Assembly (NCBI GenBank): GCA_907163345.1
Contig: CAJQUN010000140.1
Coordinates: forward strand, 1,488,001-1,552,000
Direction: 5' to 3'
Source: Haberlea rhodopensis
Taxonomy: Eukaryota; Streptophyta; Magnoliopsida; Lamiales; Gesneriaceae
Length of the DNA stretch: 64,000 bases
Shown here: piece by piece, positions 48,302 to 59,430 of the stretch
Numbering within the stretch: position 1 is the first letter of the stretch
Layout: the number at the start of each line of letters is the position of its first letter
The notes under the pieces: generated by a model
Database searches by the model: none
Told to the model about the DNA's origin: nothing
What the model saw: the letters and a program-made list of their open reading frames with translations, nothing else
Made by a program: the position numbers and the translations under genes

Positions 48302-48612
48302 TTATGCGATGCATGTAAAATTTACTCATGCGGTGTATGTAGAATTTACTCATGCGGTGCATGTGAAATTGAGTCATGTGGTGCATGTAAAAATTATTCA
48401 TGTGGTGCATGTGCATATAAAATTGAGTCATGCGGTGCATGTAAAAATTATTTATGTGGTGCATGTGCATGTAAAATTGAGTCATGTGGTGCATGTAATG
48501 CATGTAAAATTGAGTTATGTTGTGCATGTAAAATTTACTATGCGGTGCATGTAAAAATGAGTCATGCAGTGCATGTAAAATGTACTCATGCGGTGCATGT
48601 AAAATTACACAT
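48302..48612. repeat. 24-bp minisatellite with GGTGCATGTAAAAAT core (right)
   Basis: About twelve tandem units of the form ATGCGGTGCATGTAAAATTGAGTC occur, with some units gaining an extra GCATGT. Open frames on both strands are products of the repeat. Confidence 0.9.
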
Positions 48613-48910
48613 GTGGGGCAGAGTGTTTTCATAAGTAGGGTTAGTTTGGTCATTGTATTCAAAAATGGACTTAGTTGAAAGAATTTTTTTGGGTGATTGG
48701 ACCGAAAAATATTTTACCTAATGGTGTCGGCCAGAAATTTTTCCAAATATGTAGTACTGAGTTGGGCTGAGTTCATTAATTACCTCCACCTCAATTGGAC
48801 AATTAAGGCCCAAATATATCGCCACAATAACCCAATTAAACAGACGGCCTTACTCAATTTTCAGTTTTCACCCATTGCCCACGAGTAGACTGAACGTTAT
48901 GCAAGTTCTA

Positions 48911-48919
48911 AAACCCTAG
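48911..48919 (+). promoter_or_regulatory. telo-box upstream of the DUF1279 gene
   Basis: AAACCCTAG, a plant telo-box motif often found near transcription starts, is 64 bp before the start codon. Confidence 0.4.
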
Positions 48920-48982
48920 CGAAGTAACTTCCTTCCTTTATCCCCAAGACAAACTGCACGAATAATAGTATCTCAAGACACC

Positions 48983-49375
48983 ATGGTAGCTGGAAGATTC
49001 AAAGAGCTGCTGAAAAAATATGGTAAAGTAGGATTAGGAGTACATTTTTCAGTTTCCGCTGCCTCAATCAGTGGTCTGTACGTAGCCATTAAAAGCAACG
49101 TCGATGTCGAATCAATTCTCGAAAAAGTGGGTATGCCTGGAGTCTCCAAGGAGAAGAAGGTCGATGAAGCTCCTGAAATGAGCACAATCGGTTCTGATTC
49201 AGTAAAGGGAAGGAATCGGACAACAGAGCTGGCAGCATCGAGTGGCGGCGCGTTGGCTTTGGCTGTGCTGATAAATAAGGCGCTTTTTCCAGTTAGGGTC
49301 CCGATCACGCTAGCGCTCACTCCCCCAGTGGCTAGATTTCTGGCGAGGCGCAATTTGATCAAGAGTACTGTGTGA
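48983..49375 (+). CDS. DUF1279 (FAM210-like) small membrane protein
   Basis: This is a single exon of 130 residues. The N-terminus MVAGRFKELLKKYGKVGLGV, followed by HFSVSAASISGLYVAI, is the DUF1279 signature: a basic amphipathic start then a hydrophobic helix. After a charged, poorly conserved linker (about 45-75) comes a second hydrophobic region (LAASSGGALALAVLINKAL ... PITLALTPPVARFL). The ending RNLIKSTV is basic. FAM210-type proteins are mostly mitochondrial or plastid membrane proteins of poorly known function, and no clear cleavable presequence is seen here. The ATG at 48983 fits the family start. An AAACCCTAG telo-box (48911-48919) lies about 70 bp upstream, common in promoters of housekeeping genes. 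The Copia element and minisatellite lie upstream. Confidence 0.85.
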   Translation: MVAGRFKELLKKYGKVGLGVHFSVSAASISGLYVAIKSNVDVESILEKVGMPGVSKEKKVDEAPEMSTIGSDSVKGRNRTTELAASSGGALALAVLINKALFPVRVPITLALTPPVARFLARRNLIKSTV

Positions 49376-51020
49376 TTGATTACCCTTTTTTTTTTTTAAT
49401 TGTAATTTTGAATGGAAAAACCCAGAAGGCATGATAGGTCTCTGTTGCCTCACAATTTCTTTATTATCATGAATAACCATTATGAGCTTTTGATTATTCT
49501 TCCTGTTTCTTGTTATGACACAAGCTTAGTAATCCCGGTTAGTGCAACTGCAGTAGCTCAGTCTATCCGAGTTGTGGAAAGACAATGAATTTTAAACTTG
49601 TGCCCTCCTCAATCATAATTATAGAAGTGAGTAATTTCAAAGTTACTTCCCTCGTGAGATGAATTTATAATATGTAGATGATAAATTGCAAAGATATGAA
49701 CAACATTATCTTTTTTAAACTTCAGTGTTATAAAACTCAAGTTAAAGTATCTGGATTTGGGATTTCAATTTTGGATTTTTCAATCCTTCCAGAACTGCAC
49801 TCGGGTTTATTCATCCGATGGTCAGGCCGTGGATACGACACTTAAGTTTAGGAAAATGTTATTGTCAAGAGTAATTTTTATGAATTTAATATGAAAATTG
49901 CTCTGACAGCAATATAAAATACTAAGTAATATCATAATACTTCTTAAAATGTTGGCCTTGCACATACACAATAGAGTATCATAAGTTCAACAAACCTCTA
50001 AAGTTTATCCTGAGATTACATAATATTGGGCATCAAATTGCACTTAAAACATATTTATTTCCTATCTATTAACAACGAATATACTTCATTATAAGCAAAT
50101 TTCAAATATAATTTTTTCAAGGAAAGGAATGTGATGTTTTAGGAGTTTATAAGATATTTGGATAAAGTAAGATGATGAATATATGTGGGAAATAAATATT
50201 TTTTTGCACAAAATTATAGGTAGATGTTTATTCTTAAAAATAATATAATAGAATGAAGGTTACAAAGGCAAGTTTAACTGTAAATTCTATATATCATGAA
50301 TATTTATTAACTCAAACTATACAATTTAATTCATCCAACTATACAATATTTTTTTTTGAATTATGGAAATTTAATTTTTAAACTATAAAATCCAATATCA
50401 AGTAATTTAATTACGAGTGATCAAAATAAAGTTATTTATGTTTATTTGAATAATTAAATAAATTTATTTAAACTAAAAATTATTTGCAATGAAATGGTTT
50501 GTACAACATATATGTGTCAAACGGTGCCGACCCGTTTTCACAATAAGCACGGCCCATGGCACGACACATATGGGCCGTGCCGGCCATTTCAAGTTTTTTT
50601 TTATTTTTTTGTACTTTTTTGCCAGCAGCGATCGATCGACAGTTCTATTGTTCGTGTCGTGTCAGCACTGTAGCAAAACATGTCTTGCTGTGCCACTCCG
50701 TGACATGCCGTGCCTCGTGCCGTCCGCTCCGTTTGACATCTCTAGCACAACATGTATTATATCAAAAATATGGAAATACATTAAAAAGTCCGTTAAATTT
50801 GGGTTCATTAATGTTTCAGTTTCTAAAATTTTAAAAAATTTCTCAATTTAATCCCGGTTGTTCAGTCTGTCATAAGAAGCAAATGAAGAAGTACTGAATC
50901 GAGTATATGTTTAAAACTTTAGGAACTAAAAGAACAAATCAGATCCGATTTAGTCCCTAAAATTTTAATTTTTTTCAAATCATTCCCTCTTCATTCGCGG
51001 TCAACTTAATATCGGTATTT
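49376..51020. other. Intergenic
   Basis: The first few hundred bases are probably the DUF1279 3' UTR. A block at 50515-50745 is rich in GTGCCG/CGGCAC and CGTGTCG words and is probably part of a decayed MITE with such GC-rich ends. The rest is AT-rich with nothing recognisable. Confidence 0.5.
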
Positions 51021-51025
51021 AACTA

Positions 51026-51682
51026 CAGTAGAAACTCTATAAATTAATACTCGATTATTTAGTAAACTCTTTAAGATAATATTTTTGGTCGGTCCTGACT
51101 CGGGGGTAGGGTGCTAAATTAATAATTCTATAAAATTATAAGATAATACATTTTTGATAATTTCTACCTTTATACTACATATTACATGAATGATTTATGA
51201 TACTATCCATTGACTCACCTGCAAACCATAGTTACTAAGAACCCATTTTTGCAATTGCTTTTGAGTGAGACTTGGATTATCCTTGTTGTCCTTGCATAAT
51301 GCTATTCGAATCTCGTCGGTCATTGTTGTTTTTTTCACACCTTTAAGATGAGACGCCATATTGTGTGTATGATTTGTTTGTGTTAGCATATTTTGATCTT
51401 GTATTTATTTGTATAGAAAATATTTTTTAATATCCATAAAGTGATATTTGGGAGATTGAAGAGTTCTTTCAAATTGGGCTCTTCATTTGATTTACGTACA
51501 TGCATTGTACAATAATTAAGTGGAAGTTTGAAAGGTGTTTATAAATTGAGTATTCATTATAAATTAATAAAATATTAATTAATATATAAATTATTAATTA
51601 TTAATTTATTGATTAATTAATAACTCTTTTAATTAATAAATTTTGGTGGTCCCATGAGTATTAATTTATAGAGTTTTTACTG
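51026..51682 (-). mobile_element. Pogo/Emigrant (Lemi1-like) DNA transposon, internally deleted
   Basis: The ends CAGTAGAAACTCTATAAATT and, inverted, CAGTAAAAACTCTATAAATT are alignable for about 28 bp and flanked by TA on both sides. This matches the known Emigrant/Lemi1 termini of plants. A transposase N-terminal fragment lies inside on the minus strand. The element ends about 165 bp upstream of TRAPPC2L. Confidence 0.85.
51195..51389 (-). pseudogene. Pogo-type transposase N-terminal (CENP-B HTH) fragment
   Basis: The 64-codon frame contains ASHLKGVKKTTMTDEIRIAL, then KDNPSLTQKQLQKWV and NYGLQVSQ. This is the CENP-B-like N-terminal helix-turn-helix of plant pogo/Tigger-type transposases. 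The second HTH and the DDE/D core are gone. Confidence 0.75.
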
Positions 51683-51846
51683 TAGTAAATTTTTTAAAAC
51701 TTAGAGATTAAACGGATACCTAATATTTTAGGGATTGAATCGAAAATGATCCAAAGCTAAGTGCGTTTTAAAGCATTTGCCCACGCTCAACTCTCGCGGG
51801 TGATCCACCATTTCCATTGAACAACACGACCCAATTCATCGCAGAA

Positions 51847-53806
51847 ATGATTGTCTGCGTCGCCGTCGTCGGCCACCAGGTACTCCGCCGTATTTATTTA
51901 CACGTTTCTTTATTGATTTGATCTCTCTTTGGCTTTAGCTTTCGTGTTGAATGTCAAAATAATTGTTTTCGTCACTGTTGGGTGAATTTTTGTGGTTGAT
52001 GGCAGAACAATCCGTTATACATACAGAGTTTTACAGAGGCAGATGATGCGCTTAAGCTTCATCATATTGTTCATTGTTCTCTTGACGTCGTTGATGAAAG
52101 AGGTGGATTTATTTGCCAGATCTCTTCAATTTTTCTCATTTTACGAATTATTATTTTTCAGGTGAACATCACGAGTACTGGTTAAAGGTTGGCTTAAACC
52201 AGTAATTTTCGGGTTTCAGCTGCGAATCCGTGTATCATTGCGATTAAGCTACGAGTAGATTTGGGTTTGAAACCCTAAATTGTATTGTAAGTGGTAACTT
52301 TTGAAGCCATGAAAGAATATTACTAAATTCAAGCTGGAACTACTAGATGTCAAATCTATGGCATTAAGATTGAAGTAGTGAATAAGGTTGAGTCGCTCTG
52401 ATATGTGTCATAGCTTCAAACAATTAGGATTTATCATTTTTCTTAAGAGAAAAGTTGGAATGATAATTTCATATACCGAACTCTATCTCTGAATAAATGT
52501 AAAACATATTCTGTATCAGTGACCGAACTGAGATTAGAAAGCTGAAATTAAGATGAATATTCTGTTACAAAATGCCTATTTCGAATCGATTATCAGTTTG
52601 TTTGGATATTTGCTTAAAGGAAATTCTAGCCTTCTTTCAATACCATTTGACCTTTTGCACGTTTTATCATGGCTGAAATGGATTTTTCTCTTTGTTGACT
52701 TCTGTTTTGTACCTCAGTGAACAATCCGAAAAAGGCTGCCCCCACGCTAAATGACACATTTCTTGGTTTGCTGTATCCAACCGAAAACTACAAAGTGTGA
52801 GTATGAAGTTCCTTCTTTTCTTTAACTTTGAGTGAAAACGTGATGCGGGTGTATTTCTTCTTGCCTGGATGGTGCTTCTGTAGCTCATGGTGTGACACTC
52901 TCAGGTATGGTTACCTGACCAATACAAAGGTGAAGTTCATTCTCGTGACAACAGATCTTGATGTCCGGGATGCAGATGTGAGAAATGTAAGTTTAAAATG
53001 CGGAGCTGTTCCCTGCCCCCCAACACACACACACACTCGTTATTTTATTGTGGTTTTCTTTAGTAGCATTCACTTTCTTGTTTCTTATTTCCTACCACTC
53101 TAAGCTAACTCTGAAAGGTAACAATTTAGACGCTCTAAAAAACTCTAAGGTAACTCTGAAAGGTAACAATTTAGATGCTGTAAAAAACTGTAAGCTAACT
53201 CTGAAAGTTAACAATTTAGACGCTCTAAAAAATATTGGCAAAATTTTAAGCAATTATAATTTTCCATGACCATCCCTCTCTTTCTCTGGATACATCCAGG
53301 TCCCAGACAAGCATTTGCCAGAAAAATATTTTTATTACTGATTTAGTTGTAGGAAGATCGTCTGCGAACACTATTCTTCAATTCTCTGCAATGTGGCAGC
53401 ATGCACATAGTTTAGAAAAAGAATTTAAAAATAAATCTCAATTTTTCTCTTAAACTATGATGACTATACTATCTTTCTGTTTCTCTATAGAAAATCCAAT
53501 ATAACCGAACATCTTTGTTGACCTCATTTATGCATTGAAGTTTTAATATCTTTCACTGATTTTAGGATTTTATATTGGAATAATCTTACAGCAGATATAT
53601 GGACTCAATTGATGTTTAGTACCATGATATGTCTGCATATTTATGTTTTGCATGAAATGGTGCAGTTTTTCCGGAGGTTCCATACAGCTTATGTCGATGC
53701 AGTTTCAAACCCATTTCACGTCCCGGGTAAAAAGATAACTTCCAAAATTTTTGCAGAAAGAGTCAGCACAATTGTCAAGTCCTTCGGCACAAGTGCTGCT
53801 GGATGA
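51847..53806 (+). CDS. TRAPPC2L: TRAPP complex subunit TRAPPC2L
   Basis: Five exons (51847-51879, 52006-52102, 52718-52796, 52905-52986, 53666-53806) give 143 residues, the usual length of plant TRAPPC2-like proteins. The product has the sedlin/longin-fold sequence: MIVCVAVVGHQNNPLYIQSF, HHIVHCSLDVVDERVNNPKK, DTFLGLLYPTENYKVYGYLT, KVKFILVTTDLDVRDADVRN and FFRRFHTAYVDAVSNPF. All splice phases agree and borders are GT-AG. TRAPPC2L is a core subunit of TRAPP vesicle-tethering complexes that activate Rab GTPases (Ypt1/RAB1, RAB-A) at the Golgi. It is convergent with the RPN3 pseudogene. Intron 4 carries a three-copy minisatellite. Confidence 0.93.
53101..53232. repeat. Three-copy minisatellite in TRAPPC2L intron 4
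   Basis: A unit of about 45 bp (TAAGCTAACTCTGAAAGGTA...) repeats three times with a few substitutions. Confidence 0.85.
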
Positions 53807-54699
53807 AATGCCACTGATCGGTTTCTTCTATGCTGAAACTTTTTAAATCCCCTGCTCTCGGTTTAATTTGGGCCATTTACAATTGAGTCACATCTCAGTC
53901 TCAGGACAAATACAGCTTATATTATTTTAACTGAACTTGCCATCCTATCAAAACGGGTATCGTACTTGTATTGTATGCCAACTGACTGAAGTTGTTTGTG
54001 ATTCAAGTATCGAGTTAATTATCTTCCAGCAAGTTTAGGGCTTTAGGCATGTATGTAATCCATGTGTATGTAACCTTGGAAAAAAAATACTAATGCTCAC
54101 CGTGTATAAATAGTCTACACCAAGTTTACTCAACACCCTGATGATGCTAAGAGAAATACATCTTGCCGTCAGATGATAAAAATATACATTCTTTGGAGTG
54201 ATGGAAAAATAGGATGACAGCTAAAGAAGCAACAAATACCTGAGCCTAAACAGGAACCTCAGACAACCGTATATAGTGAATGTAAAAGGCTACAGAAGCA
54301 TTGGTAACGCCTTCTTCTCCTGAGAAAATAAAAGACAGAATCTGATTTTTGGTGCACAATTCAATGTTGAAGTGAGAAATTGAAATGCAACCTTGTTATC
54401 GTCAAAACTCATCATCATCCTCCTCAGCTGTGTGTTTAGCAATTTCTTGATGAAGCATTTCTCCTCTCTTCTCCGCGCTTTCCTTTTCCTTGTGAGAATT
54501 AGGTGGAAATGGAAGGGCACGGACTGCTTCGTTGTGCATATGCAGGCAGAAAGCAATCCTCGAGTTAAATGCGTTTTGAGGCTCATTTGTAGAGTAAATG
54601 TCCCCCGTCTCCTTTGATACCATCCATGCATGAGCATGATCCAATGTAGTATCAATTGCACCATCTCAACTTGCTTTAGATACAATTCTTTCCGCATCA

Positions 54700-54900
54700 G
54701 CAACAGGATTTGGAGAATCCAATCTCAGCTTCTTAGCTACATCAGCAAGTGAAATCTTCTAGTACGAGATGTCAATGTTGCGTAAACCAGTCAATGTTCT
54801 CCAATCTCAGCTTCTTAGCTACAGCAGCAAGTGAGATCTTCGAGTACGAGATGCTTGTGTTGCGTAAACCAGTCCTTATGACATTGTGACGCAGGCTAAC
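54700..54900 (-). repeat. ~80-bp tandem duplication inside the RPN3 pseudogene exon
   Basis: A segment containing TCAGCTTCTTAGCTACA and GAGATGTCAATGTTGCGTAA, with variants, occurs twice in a row. The protein block ISYSKISLAAVAKKLRLE is repeated as a result. Confidence 0.75.
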
Positions 54901-55309
54901 AATTAAATTGTTTGTTCGATCAGAACTAAAGGTGCTGGGCAAATTTCTCAGCCACTGTTTTGAACTTCTCCAATTCGAACAGCCTGAATCCCATCGATAA
55001 ATAAGAAAGTATCAACTGAGACTAGTGTAAAAACATGTAACCAGGTCAGAGAATTTTTTACAAGTATTTTGTTACCACCATGCCCGCGTGGTATGAGACA
55101 TGTAGTTAAACGTGAGATAATTGCCAGTCAGGCGCATCACATTAGCACCAAGAGCCTAACACTTACATTTGTAAGCTCAAAGTAAGGAGTCAGAGCTTTC
55201 TCCATTCCTTTCTGCATAAAAACTGTCCTTTCCGGGATCTCTCCAAGCAGTAACTAGGTGCTTTCATAGCAACTTGGAAGAGTGACTCTTTAGCATCAGT
55301 GTACTCTAA

Positions 55310-55940
55310 GGCGCTGTTTGGTGTTAGGGATACAATGAATGAATGCTGACTAATAGGTGTCATAAAGAATTAAAAGATGTGGATTAATAATATAGAGATG
55401 ATTAATATGTTGTTTTGTATGTTTTTAACTTATAGGATTATTTGTGATTACTATTCTATAATATCTTATGCTTTGCAAAATGCACAAAATTACCCAAATC
55501 TATAAATGGAGAGAATGATATATCCGTAAAATTGCATCATTATCAGCCATATCACATGCTCATCATGCTCTAGCCTTAGGCCTGAATTTACAATTGATTC
55601 AACAAGAGCAATTACCCTTTCTGAAAGACGACTTGGGAGCTGGTCTTTCTTCTTACCCTTTAGCTATTCTATTCTTCCCATTGATCGAAGATGGCACGTG
55701 GAAAGTCGTTCAAAGGACTTTCTGCTTTAGCTTTCAATCACATGTTGATGAAAAAAGATTTTCTCATGACCTATGCAATTCAATAAACGGGTATGAACTT
55801 GGGTGGGATGTTACATCTAACTCAAATACTAATCATCAAGGGCTTGATGATGAACTTTTGATGACCAAAAATGAGACAAATATAGGATGTGTAAGATATT
55901 AAAGCTCATCCCACTCTAATCATGTGCACCAAACAATGCC
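55310..55940. mobile_element. Tourist-like MITE in an RPN3 pseudogene exon
   Basis: The ends GGCGCTGTTTGGTG and CACCAAACAATGCC (inverted GGCATTGTTTGGTG) are flanked by TAA on both sides (55307-55309; 55941-55943), as in PIF/Harbinger elements. Removing it and one TAA joins KIRTIQ to LEYTDAKE of RPN3 in frame. An open frame at 55594-55902 within it matches nothing I recognise. Confidence 0.85.
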
Positions 55941-56039
55941 TAACTGAATTGTTCTGATCTTTCCGAGGTAAAAGAGGTACACAAAACTGAAGATACAGGC
56001 ATGATCAGAACAGGTCACAGAGAGAACATGAGAGAGAAG

Positions 56040-56624
56040 CTATGTTGCACCGATACTCCAAAAAATTTCGCGGTCAAGTATCGGATACTTCTGGGATACG
56101 GATACGCGAGGATACGGCACCAATACGTATCGGATACGCCACGTGGCGTATTCGATGATAAAAAAATAATTTTTATTTCGGATACGTTTCGGATACGGTT
56201 AAGATACGCCGTTGACCGTATCCGATACGGGTAGGATACGGGAATTTTCAATTTTTTTTAAAAAAATAGGGTTGAAATTGTAATTAAAATTAAATTATTT
56301 AATTATATTACTTATTTCCTAACCACTTTAATGTGTTTATGTCGATTATATGCTTGAAATTTTTAGATGTTCTGGATTAATATTTTACCATTTGTCGTGA
56401 AGTTGGTGAGTTTGCAACTTTATTCTGATTTATAATGTGTTTAATGTTGATTATATGCTTGAAACTTGATTTATTACAAATATTATTAATTATATAAATA
56501 TATATATATAAATAAATTAATAAAATTTGCCGTATCCGGACGTATCGTATCCTACAAATTTTGAAAATCCCGTGCAGTCGTACCCGTATCTGCGTATCCA
56601 CGTATCCGTATCCGTGCAACATAG
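56040..56624. mobile_element. MITE with CTATGTTGCACCGATAC ends
   Basis: The ends are CTATGTTGCACCGATAC and, inverted, CTATGTTGCACGGATAC. GAGAGAAG is present on both sides (56032-56039; 56625-56632). Subterminal DNA is a mosaic of GGATACG/CGTATCC words around an AT-rich core. It is non-coding. Confidence 0.8.
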
Positions 56625-56948
56625 GAGAGAAGTCATGGAGCTTTAATTCATTACTGTCTAAAACAATTTAAACTGTTAAAAATGTCTGGAACATTTAAAA
56701 AAAAGCTGAAACGCTTGAGAGAAAACCTGAGAGAGATGATACTTTGAACATTTTTTGCATTCACAAACTTATCAGAAGTAAAATATCAAGGCATTTTCAG
56801 CATCGAATCATGCCATGGATCTCAGAACAGCTTATAATGGCATAAACTAAGTTCATTTTACAGATAAAACTTCTTAAAAAACAATAATCTCTCTGGGACA
56901 ATACTTTATTTAGGTTGAGAAGTTTGGGACTCCCATACTGATAATATA

Positions 56949-57861
56949 TGATATCCCTAGTTCTGGAGGCCCAGTAGGTCTTGAGGGTCCGAACTTTATT
57001 TGGGCCCGGTCAGTGGGTGGCCCATTTAACCAACAAGGTAAGTCGTTAGGGCCGATACTATGCTGTCCTCATCGAACTCGCCGTCCGACCCGAGTTGATC
57101 GCGGGCACGACCACCTCTGGCTAGCTGCCACTGTCGTGTCCGAGCAGGGCCCTATTTAGTGTCCCTGGGCCACAATCCTCGGATCGGCCTCCGAGCCTGG
57201 GTGACGAGAAAGTACATCAAGAGGCCGGGACGGTCCGCCATGGGACAGGACAGCCCAGCTGAGGCGAGGTTTCCTCAATAGGTCGGGACGGGCTGTGTTT
57301 ACCAAGATAGCCGGACTGAGGCGAGGTTTCCTCAATAGGTAAGGACGGGCAGTCATTGGACAGGACAGCCGAGCTGAGGCCACCTATGGTGGTCCTGTAT
57401 ACCGGGACTAGGGTTGCATGAATCGGACACCTATTAAAGCAAATGCTAGGCCTACTAACCAATCAAAGGGTGGTCTAGCACTGTGGGTAAGAAAAGCATA
57501 TTCCCGGACGCAGAGAATCACCAGAGCGAAAGGATCGTACGAGGTAGGTAACAGATGTAGATGGTCCCCAGTCTGTGGTCCCCCCCCCCCCCCCCCCCCC
57601 CCTCAGTTTCAGATATTGTCCCCAGAATCCCCGGCAAGGCGGGACCATTGGCATCCCCCCCCCTATAAAAAGGAGAAGGGTTAACAAGAAGAAAGACTTT
57701 TGGGCCCTCCTCTAGAAAAGAAACCAGATATTGATCATCGGAGATCTTAACGAGAAAAGGATCCTCCTGGACTCGGGCCTAAACTGTGATATCACAAAAC
57801 AGCTCATCCCTTCCCCTATAAATTCATTTGTTATCGAAGCGAACCAAAAAGAGAGGTAACA
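56949..57861 (+). repeat. TRIM-like element 5' LTR, with 23-base C run
   Basis: It contains about 150 bp missing from the other LTR, including a run of 23 C (57580-57602) and a second, 9-base C run near 57655. Confidence 0.85.
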
Positions 57862-57907
57862 AATTGGCGCCGTCTGTGGGAAACTGTGAGCGAATGACGT
57901 TGATACA

Positions 57908-58177
57908 ATGGTGAGAACAAGGAGAACCGATGCGGAGGAAAACCGAGAGCACCATGCTTCCACCAATGGCGAGGAACAGCCACCGCCCGGGGTAAACATG
58001 ACAGTGGGAGCTTTAACACTGGAACAGCTCACCCGGCTAATTGCAGTTACGGTGGAACAGACCATGAAGAGAAAAGAAGGTCCGTCCGAGGGCATGCTCG
58101 GGGAAAGCTCCCAGCAGATGAAGGAATCTGAACGGTCGGAGCGCCAGATAAGGGCACGTGGCCTGACAACCTCCTAG
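57908..58177 (+). CDS. Gag N-terminal remnant of the TRIM-like element
   Basis: An 89-codon open frame starts MVRTRRTDAEENREHH 26 bp after the primer site. It is charged and has LTLEQLTRLIAVTVEQTM, which looks like the start of a gypsy Gag. It ends before any capsid, knuckle or pol domain, so it is probably a truncated, non-functional leftover. Confidence 0.45.
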   Translation: MVRTRRTDAEENREHHASTNGEEQPPPGVNMTVGALTLEQLTRLIAVTVEQTMKRKEGPSEGMLGESSQQMKESERSERQIRARGLTTS

Positions 58178-58313
58178 GGTTTGGTACGGGACAGCTGTCA
58201 CCCCGGGACCAGGAGTTGTCCAATCAAAGGACCGGGGTCAGGAACCAATAAAGTTCGCCACAAGCCCATTAGTCGAGGCAGCGCTACTCTAGCTCGACTT
58301 GGGGGGATACTGA

Positions 58314-59063
58314 TGATATCCCTAGTTCTGGAGGCCCAGTAGGTCTTGAGGGTCCGAACTTTATTTGGGCCCGGTCAGTGGGTGGCCCATTTAACCAACA
58401 AGGGAAGTCGTTAGGGCCGATACTATGCTGTCCTCATCGAACTCGCCGTCCGACCCGAGTTGATCGCGGGCACGACCACCTCTGGCTAGCTGCCACTGTC
58501 GTGTCCGAGCAGGGCCCTATTTAGTGTCCCTGGGCCACAATCCTCGGATCGGCCTCCGAGCCGGGGCGACGAGAAAGTACATCAAGAGGCCGGGACGGTC
58601 CGCCATGGGACAGGACAGCCCAGTTGAGGCGAGGTTTCCTCAATAGGTCGGGACGGGCTGTGTTTACCAAGATAGCCGGACTGAGGCGAGGTTTCCTCAA
58701 TAGGTAAGGACGGGCAGTCATTGGACAGGACAGCCGAGCTGAGGCCACCTATGGTGGTCCTGTATACCGGGACTAGGGTTGCATGAATCGGACACCTATT
58801 AAAGCAAAGGCTAGGCCTACTAACCAATCAAATGGTGGTCTAGCACTGTGGGTAAGAAAAGCATATTCCCGGACGCAGAGAATCACCAGAGCGAAAGACT
58901 TTTGGGCCCTCCTCTAGAAAAGAAACCAGATATTGATCATCGGAGATCTTAACGAGAAAAGGATCCTCCTGGACTCGGGCCTAAACTGTGATCTCACAAA
59001 ACAGCTCATCCCTTCCCATATAAATTCATTTGTTATCGAAGCGAACCAAAAAGAGAGGTAACA
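58314..59063 (+). repeat. TRIM-like element 3' LTR
   Basis: It is the direct repeat of 56949-57861 with a deletion between two GAAAG words. It ends GGTAACA, followed by the ATATA duplication. Confidence 0.9.
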
Positions 59064-59089
59064 ATATAGTTCATCATTTTTCATGCTCT

Positions 59090-59430
59090 TAAGACAAGTT
59101 ATCCCAGTAATTTGAAAATAATCATTTTATCCATGTGGTTTACAAAGAAGACAGTTCACTCAAAGACATTATACCCTTGTGGTTTGTGAAAATAGGCATT
59201 TTAACCCATTATAATTTGTGAATAGGGGTGAAATACACCCTACACATAGAGGGTAAACTGCCTATTTTGTAAATCACATGGGGTAAAATGTCTATTTTCA
59301 CTAATCACATGGGGTAAAATTGCTATTATTGCTATTTTCAAACCAACGGGGTAAACTGCCTATTTTATAAACCAAAATGCATATTTTCAAATGAGCCTAT
59401 ATGGAAAACGATAGGGGGTAATATGCCAAA
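59090..59430. repeat. Repeat of GGGGTAAAATGxCTATTTTC words
   Basis: About six related words (ACATGGGGTAAAATGTCTATTTTC and variants, some inverted) are spaced 40-60 bp apart. It is probably a MITE or satellite fragment. No termini were fixed. Confidence 0.5.

Larger units (their letters stand above)
56949..59063 (+). mobile_element. Short non-autonomous LTR retrotransposon (TRIM-like)
   Basis: The direct LTRs are at 56949-57861 and 58314-59063 (TGATATCC...GGTAACA), with an exact ATATA target duplication (56944-56948; 59064-59068). A primer site TGGCGCCGTCTGTGGGAA (57865-57882) and a purine tract CTTGGGGGGATAC (about 58298-58310) are present. The internal region is only about 450 bp. The two LTRs differ at only about eight bases apart from one large indel, so insertion is recent. 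The primer-site sequence is of gypsy type (Tat/Ogre-like in my recollection). Confidence 0.85.

Noticed and set aside
48302..48612. Possible CRISPR-like array
   Set aside because: Units are contiguous with variable length and no unique spacers, and the DNA is plant nuclear.
48272..48634. Cys-rich or His-rich open frames on both strands
   Set aside because: They are translations of the 24-bp GGTGCATGT minisatellite; the repeat stays open in several frames, and there is no start context or domain.
49018..49362. Minus-strand 129-codon frame
   Set aside because: It is the antisense shadow of the DUF1279 gene.
55594..55902. 102-codon frame inside the Tourist MITE
   Set aside because: There is no resemblance to PIF transposase or its Myb-like partner, and no other support.
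57156..58827. Duplicate minus-strand open frames of 75-81 codons
   Set aside because: Both pairs lie in the two LTRs of the same TRIM-like element, so their similarity is due to LTR duplication, not a gene family.
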